A DNA stretch of 37,259 nt from CAYMPH01 sp964392365 (lineage in GTDB: Bacteria; Spirochaetota; UBA4802; UBA5550), in contig CAYMPH010000026.1 of NCBI GenBank assembly GCA_964392365.1, forward strand, positions 1-37,259. The letters are read 5' to 3'. The number at the start of each line of letters is the position of its first letter. The stretch's first letter is position 1. This document shows positions 30,662 to 37,259 of this stretch, piece by piece. The position numbers and the translations under genes were made by a program. The notes under the pieces are model-generated. The model ran no database searches, was not told where the DNA came from, and saw nothing but the letters and a program-made list of their open reading frames with translations.

Positions 30662-31876
30662 TTAAGTTCCAGATTTTTCATGAGAATCTGCAATGTTGTC
30701 TCTGGTTTTATAATATGATGACATGGCGCTGATATCGCTGGCCTTTGTAATTGAAATCTGTCCGAAATTAAAATTTAAATTCTGATCGGATAAAAGCTGC
30801 GTGATGGAGTTTTTATCTTCCTCATGTGAGATATTATTCATTCTCAGAAGTTCATCAATTCCAAAATTCAGGATATGCGAAGAATCACTTTTAAGAGACA
30901 CGTTATCTTCAAGCAGCTTGTTCTCAAGAAACGCATATAGTTTAGTTACATTTTTTTTATACAGTTTTGATTCCAGTCTTATGATGGAAAACCATACTCT
31001 CTGGCTTATTGCAGTGTAGATTCTTTTTAAAATGCCTGGAGATTTTTCAAAAAGCAGGGAAAGTGAGTTGAGATTTATCGGTAGCAGCACGGTTTTAGAT
31101 CGTGAAACAGCAGTTGCATTTCTGGGTTTTTCTGATACAATGGCAAGTTCTCCGAATATATCGCCTTCTTTAAGTATTGACAGAATCATATCTGTTCCAT
31201 TCTTATATTTAGAAATTTGAACTTTTCCTTCTTTAATGATATAAAGCTCTGTTCCAGGTTCACCTTCACAGAAAATAATCTGTCCATCTGTATAAACATT
31301 ATATATGTCTTCTTTTATCGGTTCGGAAATTTTTCTGATGGATTCATCCTGAATATCATTTATTATTTTTTTTGCGTTATTTAATTCAGAAGATTCAGGG
31401 AATTGAGAAACGAACTGATGTAATATATAATTAGCAAAATAGTTATCGCCTTTGTTGTGATAATATTCCGCAAGAGTGAACATCTCAATATCATTGGATT
31501 GATTTTTATAATTATCGTCTACTGAAAATATAAGTTCATCATAAGCACGTAATTCTTCAGCAAAATAGTGAATAATTTTAAAAGCGATATCGTGATTTTT
31601 CTGCAGAAGGTTATAAAACTTTTCTCTTGATAGAAATACTAAAACAGAATCTTTTATTGCAATTGCAGTATGCAGTCTTGGTTTGCTGGATAGAGCTGAT
31701 ATGAAACCGATTATATCTCCTGCGTCAGCAGTTTTTCTGGGGATTGAAATTTTTTTCCCTGATACGCTGAGTTCAACAGCACCGCTTTCAATAATATAAA
31801 CTCCATCAATATCTTCATCGCCTTCGATGTAGATATAAGAGCCTGTTTTAAATAATGTTTTTTTCTGATCTTCCAT
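30662..31876 (-). CDS. Protein with two cyclic-nucleotide-binding domains
   Basis: A 404-residue cytoplasmic protein with two cNMP-binding beta-roll domains (about 5-115 and 195-305) joined by a helical region (about 130-185). Domain 1 has GDIIGF and domain 2 the better phosphate-binding cassette GDIFGELAIVSEKPRNATA (residues 238-256: G-E-L-A plus the Arg), so domain 2 is the likelier ligand binder. No HTH domain is evident after it; a ~90-residue unrecognised C-terminus follows. Similar two-cNMP proteins are widespread in spirochaetes. Its start ATG 31876 is 3 nt after the DJ-1 stop, with no clear SD, so translation is probably coupled. A signalling role for cAMP/cGMP or a related nucleotide is inferred. 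Confidence 0.85.
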   Translation of the reverse strand: MEDQKKTLFKTGSYIYIEGDEDIDGVYIIESGAVELSVSGKKISIPRKTADAGDIIGFISALSSKPRLHTAIAIKDSVLVFLSREKFYNLLQKNHDIAFKIIHYFAEELRAYDELIFSVDDNYKNQSNDIEMFTLAEYYHNKGDNYFANYILHQFVSQFPESSELNNAKKIINDIQDESIRKISEPIKEDIYNVYTDGQIIFCEGEPGTELYIIKEGKVQISKYKNGTDMILSILKEGDIFGELAIVSEKPRNATAVSRSKTVLLPINLNSLSLLFEKSPGILKRIYTAISQRVWFSIIRLESKLYKKNVTKLYAFLENKLLEDNVSLKSDSSHILNFGIDELLRMNNISHEEDKNSITQLLSDQNLNFNFGQISITKASDISAMSSYYKTRDNIADSHEKSGT

Positions 31877-31879
31877 TTT

Positions 31880-32428
31880 TTATAAATAGCTTAATTGCAG
31901 GCTATCTTTTACTTTATCGGAAATTCCCTTCCCGGAAATTAGCTCAATAAGTTTTAATGAAAATGGAATTGCACATCCGGGACCTTTTGCAGTTAATATA
32001 TTGCCGTCAAATTCAATAAATGAATTTGATATAATTGCTCCTGTGAGTTCATTTTCAAAACCCGGGAAGCTGACAGCTTTTTTCCCTTGAAGAATTCCTG
32101 CTTTGCCTAAAACTATTGGGGCTGCGCAAATAGCAGAAACAATTCCTCCGGATTTATTTATTTTTTTTATAAGTGTTATTACATCGCTGCTTTGTTTTAA
32201 ATTATTACTTCCAGGCATGCCGCCTGGTAAAGCAATGCACCCGAAATTTTCTGCTGCTGCATTTCTTATTTCAATATCTGCTGTAACAGTAATACTATGA
32301 GCTCCAATAACCGGATTGTCTCCAAGAGTTGCAGTTGTTACATTTATCTGAGCTCTGCGAAGCAGATCTATTATAGTGACAGCTTCAATCTCTTCAAAAC
32401 CCGGAGCAAGAGGCACAAGAACTTTCAT
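31880..32428 (-). CDS. DJ-1/PfpI family protein
   Basis: A 182-residue DJ-1-type protein (PARK7/YajL clade by length and motifs). Key residues: Glu15 (FEEIEA) and the nucleophilic-elbow Cys101 in SAICAAPIVL, with His absent at the position just after Cys, as in DJ-1. The start MKVLVPLAPGFEEIE is typical. Members act as deglycase/glyoxalase-like or redox-stress proteins; the activity here is not determined. SD GGAGG lies in the end of pth and the gap is a single nucleotide, so it is translated from the same message. Confidence 0.92.
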   Translation of the reverse strand: MKVLVPLAPGFEEIEAVTIIDLLRRAQINVTTATLGDNPVIGAHSITVTADIEIRNAAAENFGCIALPGGMPGSNNLKQSSDVITLIKKINKSGGIVSAICAAPIVLGKAGILQGKKAVSFPGFENELTGAIISNSFIEFDGNILTAKGPGCAIPFSLKLIELISGKGISDKVKDSLQLSYL

Positions 32429-32429
32429 T

Positions 32430-32969
32430 TTAATCCTCCATAGATTTAATTATATCGCATAAAGCTTTATCAATATCCGGCAGAATTATTTTAATTTTTT
32501 CCTGTTCCTCTTTTGTGAAATCAGAAAGAACAAAATCCGCAATTGGAATCTCAGGGTGATGCGGTCTGCCTACTCCGAATCTTAACCGGTTAAAATCCGG
32601 ATTGCTGGTTTGCTGAATAATTGATCTGATGCCGTTTTGTCCTTTATGCCCGCCTCCGAATTTAATTTTAAATTCAGGAAAAGGAAGTTCTATATCATCA
32701 TGAACTGCAATTAGATTTTTAATATCTGTTTTGAAAAAATTCAGAAGCTCCTTTACTGCTATGCCGCTGTTGTTCATATAGGTTTGCGGCGCAGCAAGAA
32801 TAACTTCTTTTCCTTCAATTACACCTTTTCCTATTATTGAGGAATTCTGTTTCTGATTTACTTTAATTTCATGATTTGAAGAAAAGTATTCTCCAATTAT
32901 GAAACCGATATTGTGTCTGTTCTTTAAATATTTTTTTCCGGGGTTCCCAAGAAAAGCAATTATCTGCAT
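32430..32969 (-). CDS. pth: Peptidyl-tRNA hydrolase
   Basis: A 179-residue Pth that releases tRNA from prematurely dropped peptidyl-tRNA. Motifs: FLGNPGKKYLKNRHNIGF (6-23, with Asn9 and catalytic His19), PQTYMNNSG (61-69), VHDDIELPF (Asp91), and GGGHKGQNGIRS (105-116). In E. coli Pth the residue after GG in this loop is His113; here the equivalent is Gln111. The other catalytic residues are kept and the length is normal, so the enzyme is probably active. SD AGGA precedes ATG 32969. It sits between a STAS gene and a DJ-1 gene in a compact operon. Confidence 0.95.
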   Translation of the reverse strand: MQIIAFLGNPGKKYLKNRHNIGFIIGEYFSSNHEIKVNQKQNSSIIGKGVIEGKEVILAAPQTYMNNSGIAVKELLNFFKTDIKNLIAVHDDIELPFPEFKIKFGGGHKGQNGIRSIIQQTSNPDFNRLRFGVGRPHHPEIPIADFVLSDFTKEEQEKIKIILPDIDKALCDIIKSMED

Positions 32970-32984
32970 ATTTTTTTTTCCTGG

Positions 32985-33329
32985 TTAGTTATTAGCAGCA
33001 GAAGCCAGTGCAACAGCTTCATCATGAGTTTTTGCAATAGTTAAACTATTTATCAATCCGATAATTGTAAAAGTCTGATGAACTGATTTATTGAAGCCAA
33101 AAAAAATAATTTTTAATCCTTTCTTCTTTACGATTTTCAAGTTCATTATCAGAAGGCCAATGCTAGAACTGTCAATAAAATCAGTCTTTTTAAAGTTAAT
33201 AATAATATTTTTATTTTTACTAATGAGTGATGAAAGTGATTTTTCAAATTCTTCCATTGTATCAATAGATACATATCCTTCAGGAAGTATTTCATTATAT
33301 AGCTCGGATTCTATTATTTTTATTAACAT
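32985..33329 (-). CDS. STAS-domain anti-sigma factor antagonist, second copy
   Basis: A 114-residue STAS protein of the SpoIIAA/RsbV type, from ATG 33329 (a TTG nine codons upstream would overlap the sulfatase gene). The switch segment is TDFIDSSSIGLLI (49-61), with Asp53 and Ser54 at the phospho-acceptor position; unlike the STAS protein at 289-618, the Asp is kept. It begins 4 nt after the sulfatase stop and ends 15 nt before pth. It has no partner kinase next to it. Function as a partner-switching regulator is inferred from the family. Confidence 0.85.
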   Translation of the reverse strand: MLIKIIESELYNEILPEGYVSIDTMEEFEKSLSSLISKNKNIIINFKKTDFIDSSSIGLLIMNLKIVKKKGLKIIFFGFNKSVHQTFTIIGLINSLTIAKTHDEAVALASAANN

Positions 33330-33333
33330 GATT

Positions 33334-35112
33334 CTAAATAATATACTTCTTTTCAATAATATATGTCAAAGATTTTTTAAGATTTTCAATTGAAATATCC
33401 TGTTTAATTTCAGCGCCATTTTTTTCCGTAATTCTGTATGGTGTCAGTTTTGCTTTATCCTTTGAAAATTCAGTTTTGAAACTTACAGAAAAATTATCAA
33501 ATGTAAGATCTGCCATCTGCATGCTCCCATGAAGAATAAGCACAGGTTTTTCTTCTTTTAATGAAGATAACAATGACTTTCCGGGATTAAAATCCTTATT
33601 AATATTGATACCGGCATATTCGAATAAAGTCGGCATTATATCCATGTGTGAAACAGTTCCATTTATCTTTTTATTTTTAATGCCTGGGAGCTTTATTATT
33701 ATAGGGACACGTTTTATGTCATCAGTTAAAACGCTGTGGCCGATTATCCCCGATGTAAAACCTTCTCCATGATCTGAAACAATTATTATTTCCGTGTTAT
33801 CATATTTCCCGGAGGATTTCAGGTATGTAACGATTTTCCCTATTTCATTATCAATCTGAGTTGCGGAATTTTTATATCTGTTGAATACTTTGTCTGAATA
33901 GCTCCGCGATTTAAGTGCAACCATGTTTATTGAATCAGGAAAAGGTTTAAACTTTTCAGCAGATTTATCAAAAAAATATGTCCAGTGCGAGCTGTCGAGA
34001 TGAACAAACATTAAATACGGCTTTTTACTTTTGTGTTCTTCCATGAATGTGATTGCATTTGAGACTGTATAATCATCTATTATGTTTCTTGGCTTTTCCT
34101 TATGTTCATCATAGGAAAGATACGATTTATCAATTAGACCTCTGCCGTTTATCCGGGATAAAAATTTATTCCAGTGCATATTTGCTGAAGCAGACAGATA
34201 GATATTATAGCCTGCTTTTTTAAAAATCTGCAGCAGTACTGATCCGGAAGAATCTCCATTGAATGAGGAAATATCGCTATCTACAGTCCAGGATGGCCTG
34301 TCAAGAAAGATGGTATTCCATGATAGCGATGTATAAATTGCTGAACCGTAAGATTCTTTTATCTGCAGGGACTCGGAGTAAATCTGATTCATAACAGGGC
34401 ATATTTTTTTATCAACCATATCGTGTCTGAAGCTTTCAAGTACAATGTAAATAATATTTTTTTTATTGGAAGCCGGTTTAACTTTATCAATTGTTTTTTT
34501 AATCTGTTCTTCTGATGGAGGAGAAGGTATATCAAATTCAAGGGTATACCTGCCTTTTGAAAATAATGATAAATATAACGGGTATTCCCGTCTTGAAAAA
34601 TATTCATAGAAATTTTTTGATACAAGCTGTTCAAAAATATAAGTCATAAATAAAAAAATCAATAATATCAGAAATTCAGCGGTTGTAATCGGTATATTAA
34701 AAGAATTGGGAAAGCTGCTGTATATAAGTCCGCCAATACAAATTAGAAGAATTCCTCCTGCAGGTGCAGCCACTACAGAAAATCTTGGGAAACCTGCTTC
34801 CTCCATCGAAAGCATAAAATCGCTGCCGATTGAGAAAATTTTTAAAGATTCAAAAAGATTAATTGATGTGATAGACATGAGCAGAGCATTAAAAAGCAAT
34901 AAGAGTGTGAAAGTGAATGCGACTCCGGAGATGATAAATTTTATCCATGAAATATTAGTATTTGAATCCGCAAATACTAATAAAGCAAAAAATATTAATA
35001 GCTGTAATGTATGTGAGAGATAAGGTCTGATTTTAAAATATTTTACTTTGTATAATACCGGCCATAAAAGAGAAGACATAAGTAAAATTAAAAAAAATAC
35101 AGGGATTATCAT
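33334..35112 (-). CDS. Membrane sulfatase / phosphoglycerol-transferase-like enzyme (LTA synthase-like)
   Basis: A 592-residue alkaline-phosphatase-superfamily enzyme. Five or so N-terminal transmembrane helices (about 3-20, 36-50, 56-84, 112-132, 144-162) precede an extracytoplasmic catalytic domain (about 215-592). Metal ligands: Glu226 in YIVLESFRHD, Asp447/His448 in VSDHGEGF, His459 in GHSV. The nucleophile is Thr261 or Ser262 in AIYTSLSW rather than a sulfatase Cys, and His376 follows in LDSSHWTY. This layout matches LtaS/OpgB/EptA-like enzymes that move phosphoglycerol, phosphoethanolamine or phosphate-linked groups on envelope polymers, rather than true sulfatases. SD AAGGAA precedes ATG 35112. 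It heads the sulfatase-STAS-pth-DJ1-cNMP operon. Confidence 0.88.
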   Translation of the reverse strand: MIIPVFFLILLMSSLLWPVLYKVKYFKIRPYLSHTLQLLIFFALLVFADSNTNISWIKFIISGVAFTFTLLLLFNALLMSITSINLFESLKIFSIGSDFMLSMEEAGFPRFSVVAAPAGGILLICIGGLIYSSFPNSFNIPITTAEFLILLIFLFMTYIFEQLVSKNFYEYFSRREYPLYLSLFSKGRYTLEFDIPSPPSEEQIKKTIDKVKPASNKKNIIYIVLESFRHDMVDKKICPVMNQIYSESLQIKESYGSAIYTSLSWNTIFLDRPSWTVDSDISSFNGDSSGSVLLQIFKKAGYNIYLSASANMHWNKFLSRINGRGLIDKSYLSYDEHKEKPRNIIDDYTVSNAITFMEEHKSKKPYLMFVHLDSSHWTYFFDKSAEKFKPFPDSINMVALKSRSYSDKVFNRYKNSATQIDNEIGKIVTYLKSSGKYDNTEIIIVSDHGEGFTSGIIGHSVLTDDIKRVPIIIKLPGIKNKKINGTVSHMDIMPTLFEYAGININKDFNPGKSLLSSLKEEKPVLILHGSMQMADLTFDNFSVSFKTEFSKDKAKLTPYRITEKNGAEIKQDISIENLKKSLTYIIEKKYII

Positions 35113-35129
35113 TGGTTATTCCTTTTAAA

Positions 35130-35155
35130 GAACAAGGGGTTGCAACCCCTTGTTC
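35130..35155. repeat. 26-nt perfect palindrome upstream of the sulfatase gene
   Basis: The arms GAACAAGGGGTTG and CAACCCCTTGTTC meet without a spacer (35130-35155). It lies between the MORN gene stop and the sulfatase SD. Read on the minus strand it is followed by a short T tract (TTTAAAAGG), so it may terminate the MORN transcript or attenuate the operon. Confidence 0.6.
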
Positions 35156-35191
35156 TGTTGTTTGATATCATTCAATTCCTGATTATAAATG

Positions 35192-35225
35192 CTCCCCCTT
35201 CTTTTCTTTAAAAGAGAAGGGGGGC
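35192..35225. repeat. C/G-rich palindromic repeat, related type
   Basis: CTCCCCCTTCTTTTC-TTTAAAAGAGAAGGGGGG is an imperfect hairpin followed by CCGTGTGATGAG. It has the same style (CCCCC arm, GGGGG arm, short tail) as 1416-1487 but a different core. It lies in the gap after the MORN gene. Confidence 0.55.
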
Positions 35226-35236
35226 CGTGTGATGAG

Positions 35237-36472
35237 TTACTGCACCTTTAATTTTTTATTGAGCTTGTCCATCATATAATAACCGGTTTTTGAATCATCA
35301 ACTGTTCTTCCATCTTCATTATAGAATTTCCAGTTCCCGTTTTTTTTATCATTCATGTAATCCCCTTCTGCCATGAGATTGCCGTTTGGATAATATTCCC
35401 TGAACTTCCCATTCTTTTTATCCATCATATATTTTCCGCTGCCTTTCACATTCTCGGATTTAATTTTTCCATTTGGATAAAAATCTGTCCAGTCGCCGTT
35501 TCTTCGGGGTTTGTTTGGCAGACCGCTCATATCGCCCTGGCCTGAAAGTTTTCCATTTTCGTATATTTTACATAATCCATTTACCATATCTTTGACAAGC
35601 GTCATTTCTTTTTCAACGGCACCGCTTGCGCTGTAGAATTTCCATACTCCGTTTTTTGATCCTTCTGCAGCCATACCTTCTGATTCGAGCTGACCTTCAG
35701 GATGAAAGGTCTGCCATTTTCCGGTCATTTTATCATTGAGGAAAGATCCGGTCATTTGAATATTTCCATTTTTATGATACAGTGTCCAAGGACCGGTTTT
35801 CATTCCTTCTTTATTTGAAGCAGCCGGATTATCCTGCAGGTCCTGTTCTGTTACAGGCCTGAAAAGGCCTTCCATCTTTTTTTTGCCGTCCGGATATAAT
35901 GTTGTCTGGATTCCATCAAGCTTGTCGTTTTTATAAATTGATATTTTGCCTACAGCGCCGCTCGTAGTGTAATATTCTCTTGATATGCCGTTTTTTTTAT
36001 TATCAGCAATCTGCTCATCTTTAACAAGAGTTCCGGATTTATAATATTTTTTTAAGCCTGAAACAGCTCCATTGACATATGGAATTTCTGATTCAACATC
36101 GCCTTTTGGTGTAAAGTTTTTCTGAATTCCGTTCAGATTGCCGTTTTCGTATGGCGTTTCATTTTTCTTTGAACCGTTTTCGTTATAAAAAGTCCAGAGC
36201 CCGTTTCTCTTATCATCTTTAAAATCGCCTTCAGCTTTCTTTTTAGATGCATTGCTTTTTTCGAAATAAAGAATCCAGGAGCCGTCTTTAATATTTTTAC
36301 CATCAACAATTTTTATAGGACCTTTGCCGGATAAATCACCTTCAGACTGATAAATTTCCATGATGTTGCCGTTTATTACGGTTTTCGGATATGTTTCTGC
36401 TTTTATCTGTGAAGCATAAAAAAACAATAAGGCTATTGACGCGGTAATCATAGTTATCATTTTTAATTTCAT
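35237..36472 (-). CDS. Exported MORN-repeat protein (YwqK-type)
   Basis: A 411-residue protein with a signal peptide (about 1-25; ALLFFYASQIKAE) and at least a dozen MORN-like repeats of about 20-25 residues with the form KNGxWxFYxxxGxLxxEGxY. Well preserved copies include KRNGLWTFYNENG, KNGKFREYYPNGNLMAEGDY and KKNGNWKFYNEDGR. In bacteria these are annotated as 'YwqK-family antitoxin', but no toxin gene is next to it, and a periplasmic or surface binding role is as likely. Divergent copies vary between conserved and eroded, suggesting repeat expansion. SD AAAGGAG precedes ATG 36472. It is divergent from the 4TM gene. Confidence 0.88.
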   Translation of the reverse strand: MKLKMITMITASIALLFFYASQIKAETYPKTVINGNIMEIYQSEGDLSGKGPIKIVDGKNIKDGSWILYFEKSNASKKKAEGDFKDDKRNGLWTFYNENGSKKNETPYENGNLNGIQKNFTPKGDVESEIPYVNGAVSGLKKYYKSGTLVKDEQIADNKKNGISREYYTTSGAVGKISIYKNDKLDGIQTTLYPDGKKKMEGLFRPVTEQDLQDNPAASNKEGMKTGPWTLYHKNGNIQMTGSFLNDKMTGKWQTFHPEGQLESEGMAAEGSKNGVWKFYSASGAVEKEMTLVKDMVNGLCKIYENGKLSGQGDMSGLPNKPRRNGDWTDFYPNGKIKSENVKGSGKYMMDKKNGKFREYYPNGNLMAEGDYMNDKKNGNWKFYNEDGRTVDDSKTGYYMMDKLNKKLKVQ

Positions 36473-36605
36473 AAAATTTTTCTCCTTTCAATATGCTTTA
36501 AAATTATGGATATATTAAATATCCGGCGTCAAGAAAAATAAGCAATGCTGCTTAATAAATGTTGACACATTTTTTTATTTTACATTTTTAGTTATGGGAG
36601 TCTTA

Positions 36606-36652
36606 AAAAATCATTTTTTTCATTATTATAATAAACAAAAAAAATGATTTTT
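36606..36652 (+). repeat. Long A/T hairpin in the leader of the 4TM gene
   Basis: AAAAATCATTTTTTT (36606-36620) pairs perfectly with its complement at 36638-36652 over a 17-nt loop. The ATG at 36644 lies inside the right arm, which argues against it as a start. The hairpin lies about 80 nt upstream of ATG 36734. Confidence 0.5.
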
Positions 36653-36733
36653 CCTTATGCTGCGAACCCAAGGGAATGTCTAATAAATGATTTATCGAAA
36701 TTCCCTTATCAAAATATATATCAGGATAAAACG

Positions 36734-37216
36734 ATGCCCAGAAATAAAATTTTCGGACTTTTAGCTTTATTTTTTTCAATTTTAGCGGGAGCTGCTTTTA
36801 TTTTTTTTGTTTTCGTTGAAAAATCTACAGGAAATTTCTTTTATATAAATGATATTTTTATCGGCTCTGTGTTTTCATATTATGCAGTAGCATTTCCAGT
36901 TGCTCTTGTTTCTGTGGCTGTTGTTGGAACAGGATTCTGGATCGGTCTTACAATATTATCGATCAAGGTGGTGCCTCCAATGCCCGAACTCGTAGAAAAA
37001 AAAGACACAACTAAATTCAAAGCAGTTCTGCTTTGCACGTTTTCCTTAAGTGCAGGAGCAGCCATGATATACGGAATGTATATTAAAAGTTACTGGGCAA
37101 TAGCAATTCCTGCAGCAGTTATTGCAATTGTTATACTCGGAGCTGTTTTCTGGGTTGGCCTTGCAATTTTAACAACAAGAAAAACTTTGCCTGAAAAATC
37201 CCCAGAGAAAAAATAA
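36734..37216 (+). CDS. Internally duplicated 4TM membrane protein of unknown function
   Basis: A 160-residue protein with four transmembrane helices in two similar halves. Half 1: FGLLALFFSILAGAA, then a second helix ending GFWIGLTILSIK. Half 2: VLLCTFSLSAGAAMIYG, then a second helix ending VFWVGLAILTTR. The S-x-x-A-G-A-A and FW-GL-IL motifs recur, so the gene arose by internal duplication. Start ATG 36734 chosen: AGGA lies 7 nt upstream and it begins MPRNKIF; the upstream in-frame ATG at 36644 would add an unlikely 30-residue stretch inside a hairpin. It ends at TAATG, overlapping the next gene. No family recognised. Confidence 0.8.
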   Translation: MPRNKIFGLLALFFSILAGAAFIFFVFVEKSTGNFFYINDIFIGSVFSYYAVAFPVALVSVAVVGTGFWIGLTILSIKVVPPMPELVEKKDTTKFKAVLLCTFSLSAGAAMIYGMYIKSYWAIAIPAAVIAIVILGAVFWVGLAILTTRKTLPEKSPEKK

Positions 37217-37259
37217 TGAGGGTTCTTCTTCTATGCTACCGCGGAAATCCATTCTGCGG
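37216..37259 (+). CDS. Probable glycosyltransferase family 4 (first codons only)
   Basis: An ATG overlaps the stop of the previous gene (TAATG), and the frame stays open to the window edge: MRVLLLCYRGNPFCG. This matches the N-terminus of GT4-type glycosyltransferases (MRVLLL-Y-RGNP-CGGQG), where the Gly loop after the first strand binds the donor/acceptor. The rest lies beyond the window. The identification rests on 14 residues plus tight coupling to the upstream gene. Confidence 0.6.
   Translation, partial: MRVLLLCYRGNPFC

Noticed and set aside
35237..36472. MORN protein as the antitoxin of a toxin-antitoxin pair
   Set aside because: It has a signal peptide and no small toxin gene is next to it; the family label alone does not support the role.
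36644..36733. N-terminal extension of the 4TM protein to ATG 36644
   Set aside because: The ATG lies in the arm of a 15-bp inverted repeat and lacks an SD; ATG 36734 has AGGA at proper spacing.
1..37259. CRISPR array, tRNA or rRNA genes
   Set aside because: No regularly spaced repeats with unique spacers, no cloverleaf with GGTTCGA-type T arm and acceptor pairing, and no conserved rRNA stretches were seen.

Overview
The window looks like ordinary chromosome from an A+T-rich diderm bacterium, most likely a member of the Spirochaetota, possibly a deep or uncultured lineage. This placement is an inference. It rests on many lipoproteins with relaxed lipoboxes, a CheX-type phosphatase, a two-cNMP-domain protein of a kind I associate with spirochaetes, STAS antagonists, a MORN-repeat exported protein, a DUF1566 lipoprotein, and outer-membrane-type proteins. 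There is no rRNA, tRNA, CRISPR array or prophage in view. TTG starts with good Shine-Dalgarno (SD) sequences occur and change several start calls.

Layout. 1-5.97 kb: the start of a PtsN/EIIA-like gene (minus, cut), a STAS protein, an MBL-fold hydrolase, a DUF167 protein, an NCS2 permease with a PC4-like protein, an overlapping macro-domain/pyrF pair, and ruvA. 6.2-10.4 kb: a plus-strand run of a 7TM-PAS-GGDEF-EAL protein, a TlpA-like thioredoxin, a 56-residue HTH-like protein ending in CQLGCF, and a site-2-protease-type membrane protease. 10.4-12.7 kb: a lectin-fused secreted lipase and, downstream of it, its Lif-type foldase. 12.7-18.6 kb: an accessory-looking stretch with an Rpn/PD-(D/E)XK protein and three exported proteins (seven-repeat propeller lipoprotein, DUF1566 lipoprotein, FN3/beta-barrel protein), separated by G+C-rich hairpin repeats. 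18.9-24.3 kb: a lipoprotein, alaS, a PAS histidine kinase and CheX. 24.6-29.9 kb: an envelope cluster (exported protein, divergent amidase, HtrA protease, exported protein) and a stand-alone AICAR formyltransferase. 29.9-35.1 kb (minus): an operon of sulfatase/phosphotransferase, STAS, pth, DJ-1 and a double cNMP-binding protein, then an unknown membrane protein. 35.2-37.26 kb: a MORN-repeat protein, a duplicated 4TM protein, and the first codons of a probable glycosyltransferase.

Themes. Envelope biology and signalling dominate: c-di-GMP turnover, STAS partner switching, cNMP sensing and CheX. The most unusual signals are not genes. The first is a family of short hairpins with a near-constant 12-nt loop (TCGGCTCCGCTC and variants) and different stems that each still pair. 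One copy carries a second imperfect hairpin inserted in its loop. The second is a C/G-rich palindromic repeat with an AGATGCCC-(3 nt)-GGGCAGAGGGG tail that abuts gene ends. The 56-residue CQLGCF protein and the lectin-lipase/foldase pair are the most interesting coding observations. I did not find an obvious complete novel defence or biosynthetic system.
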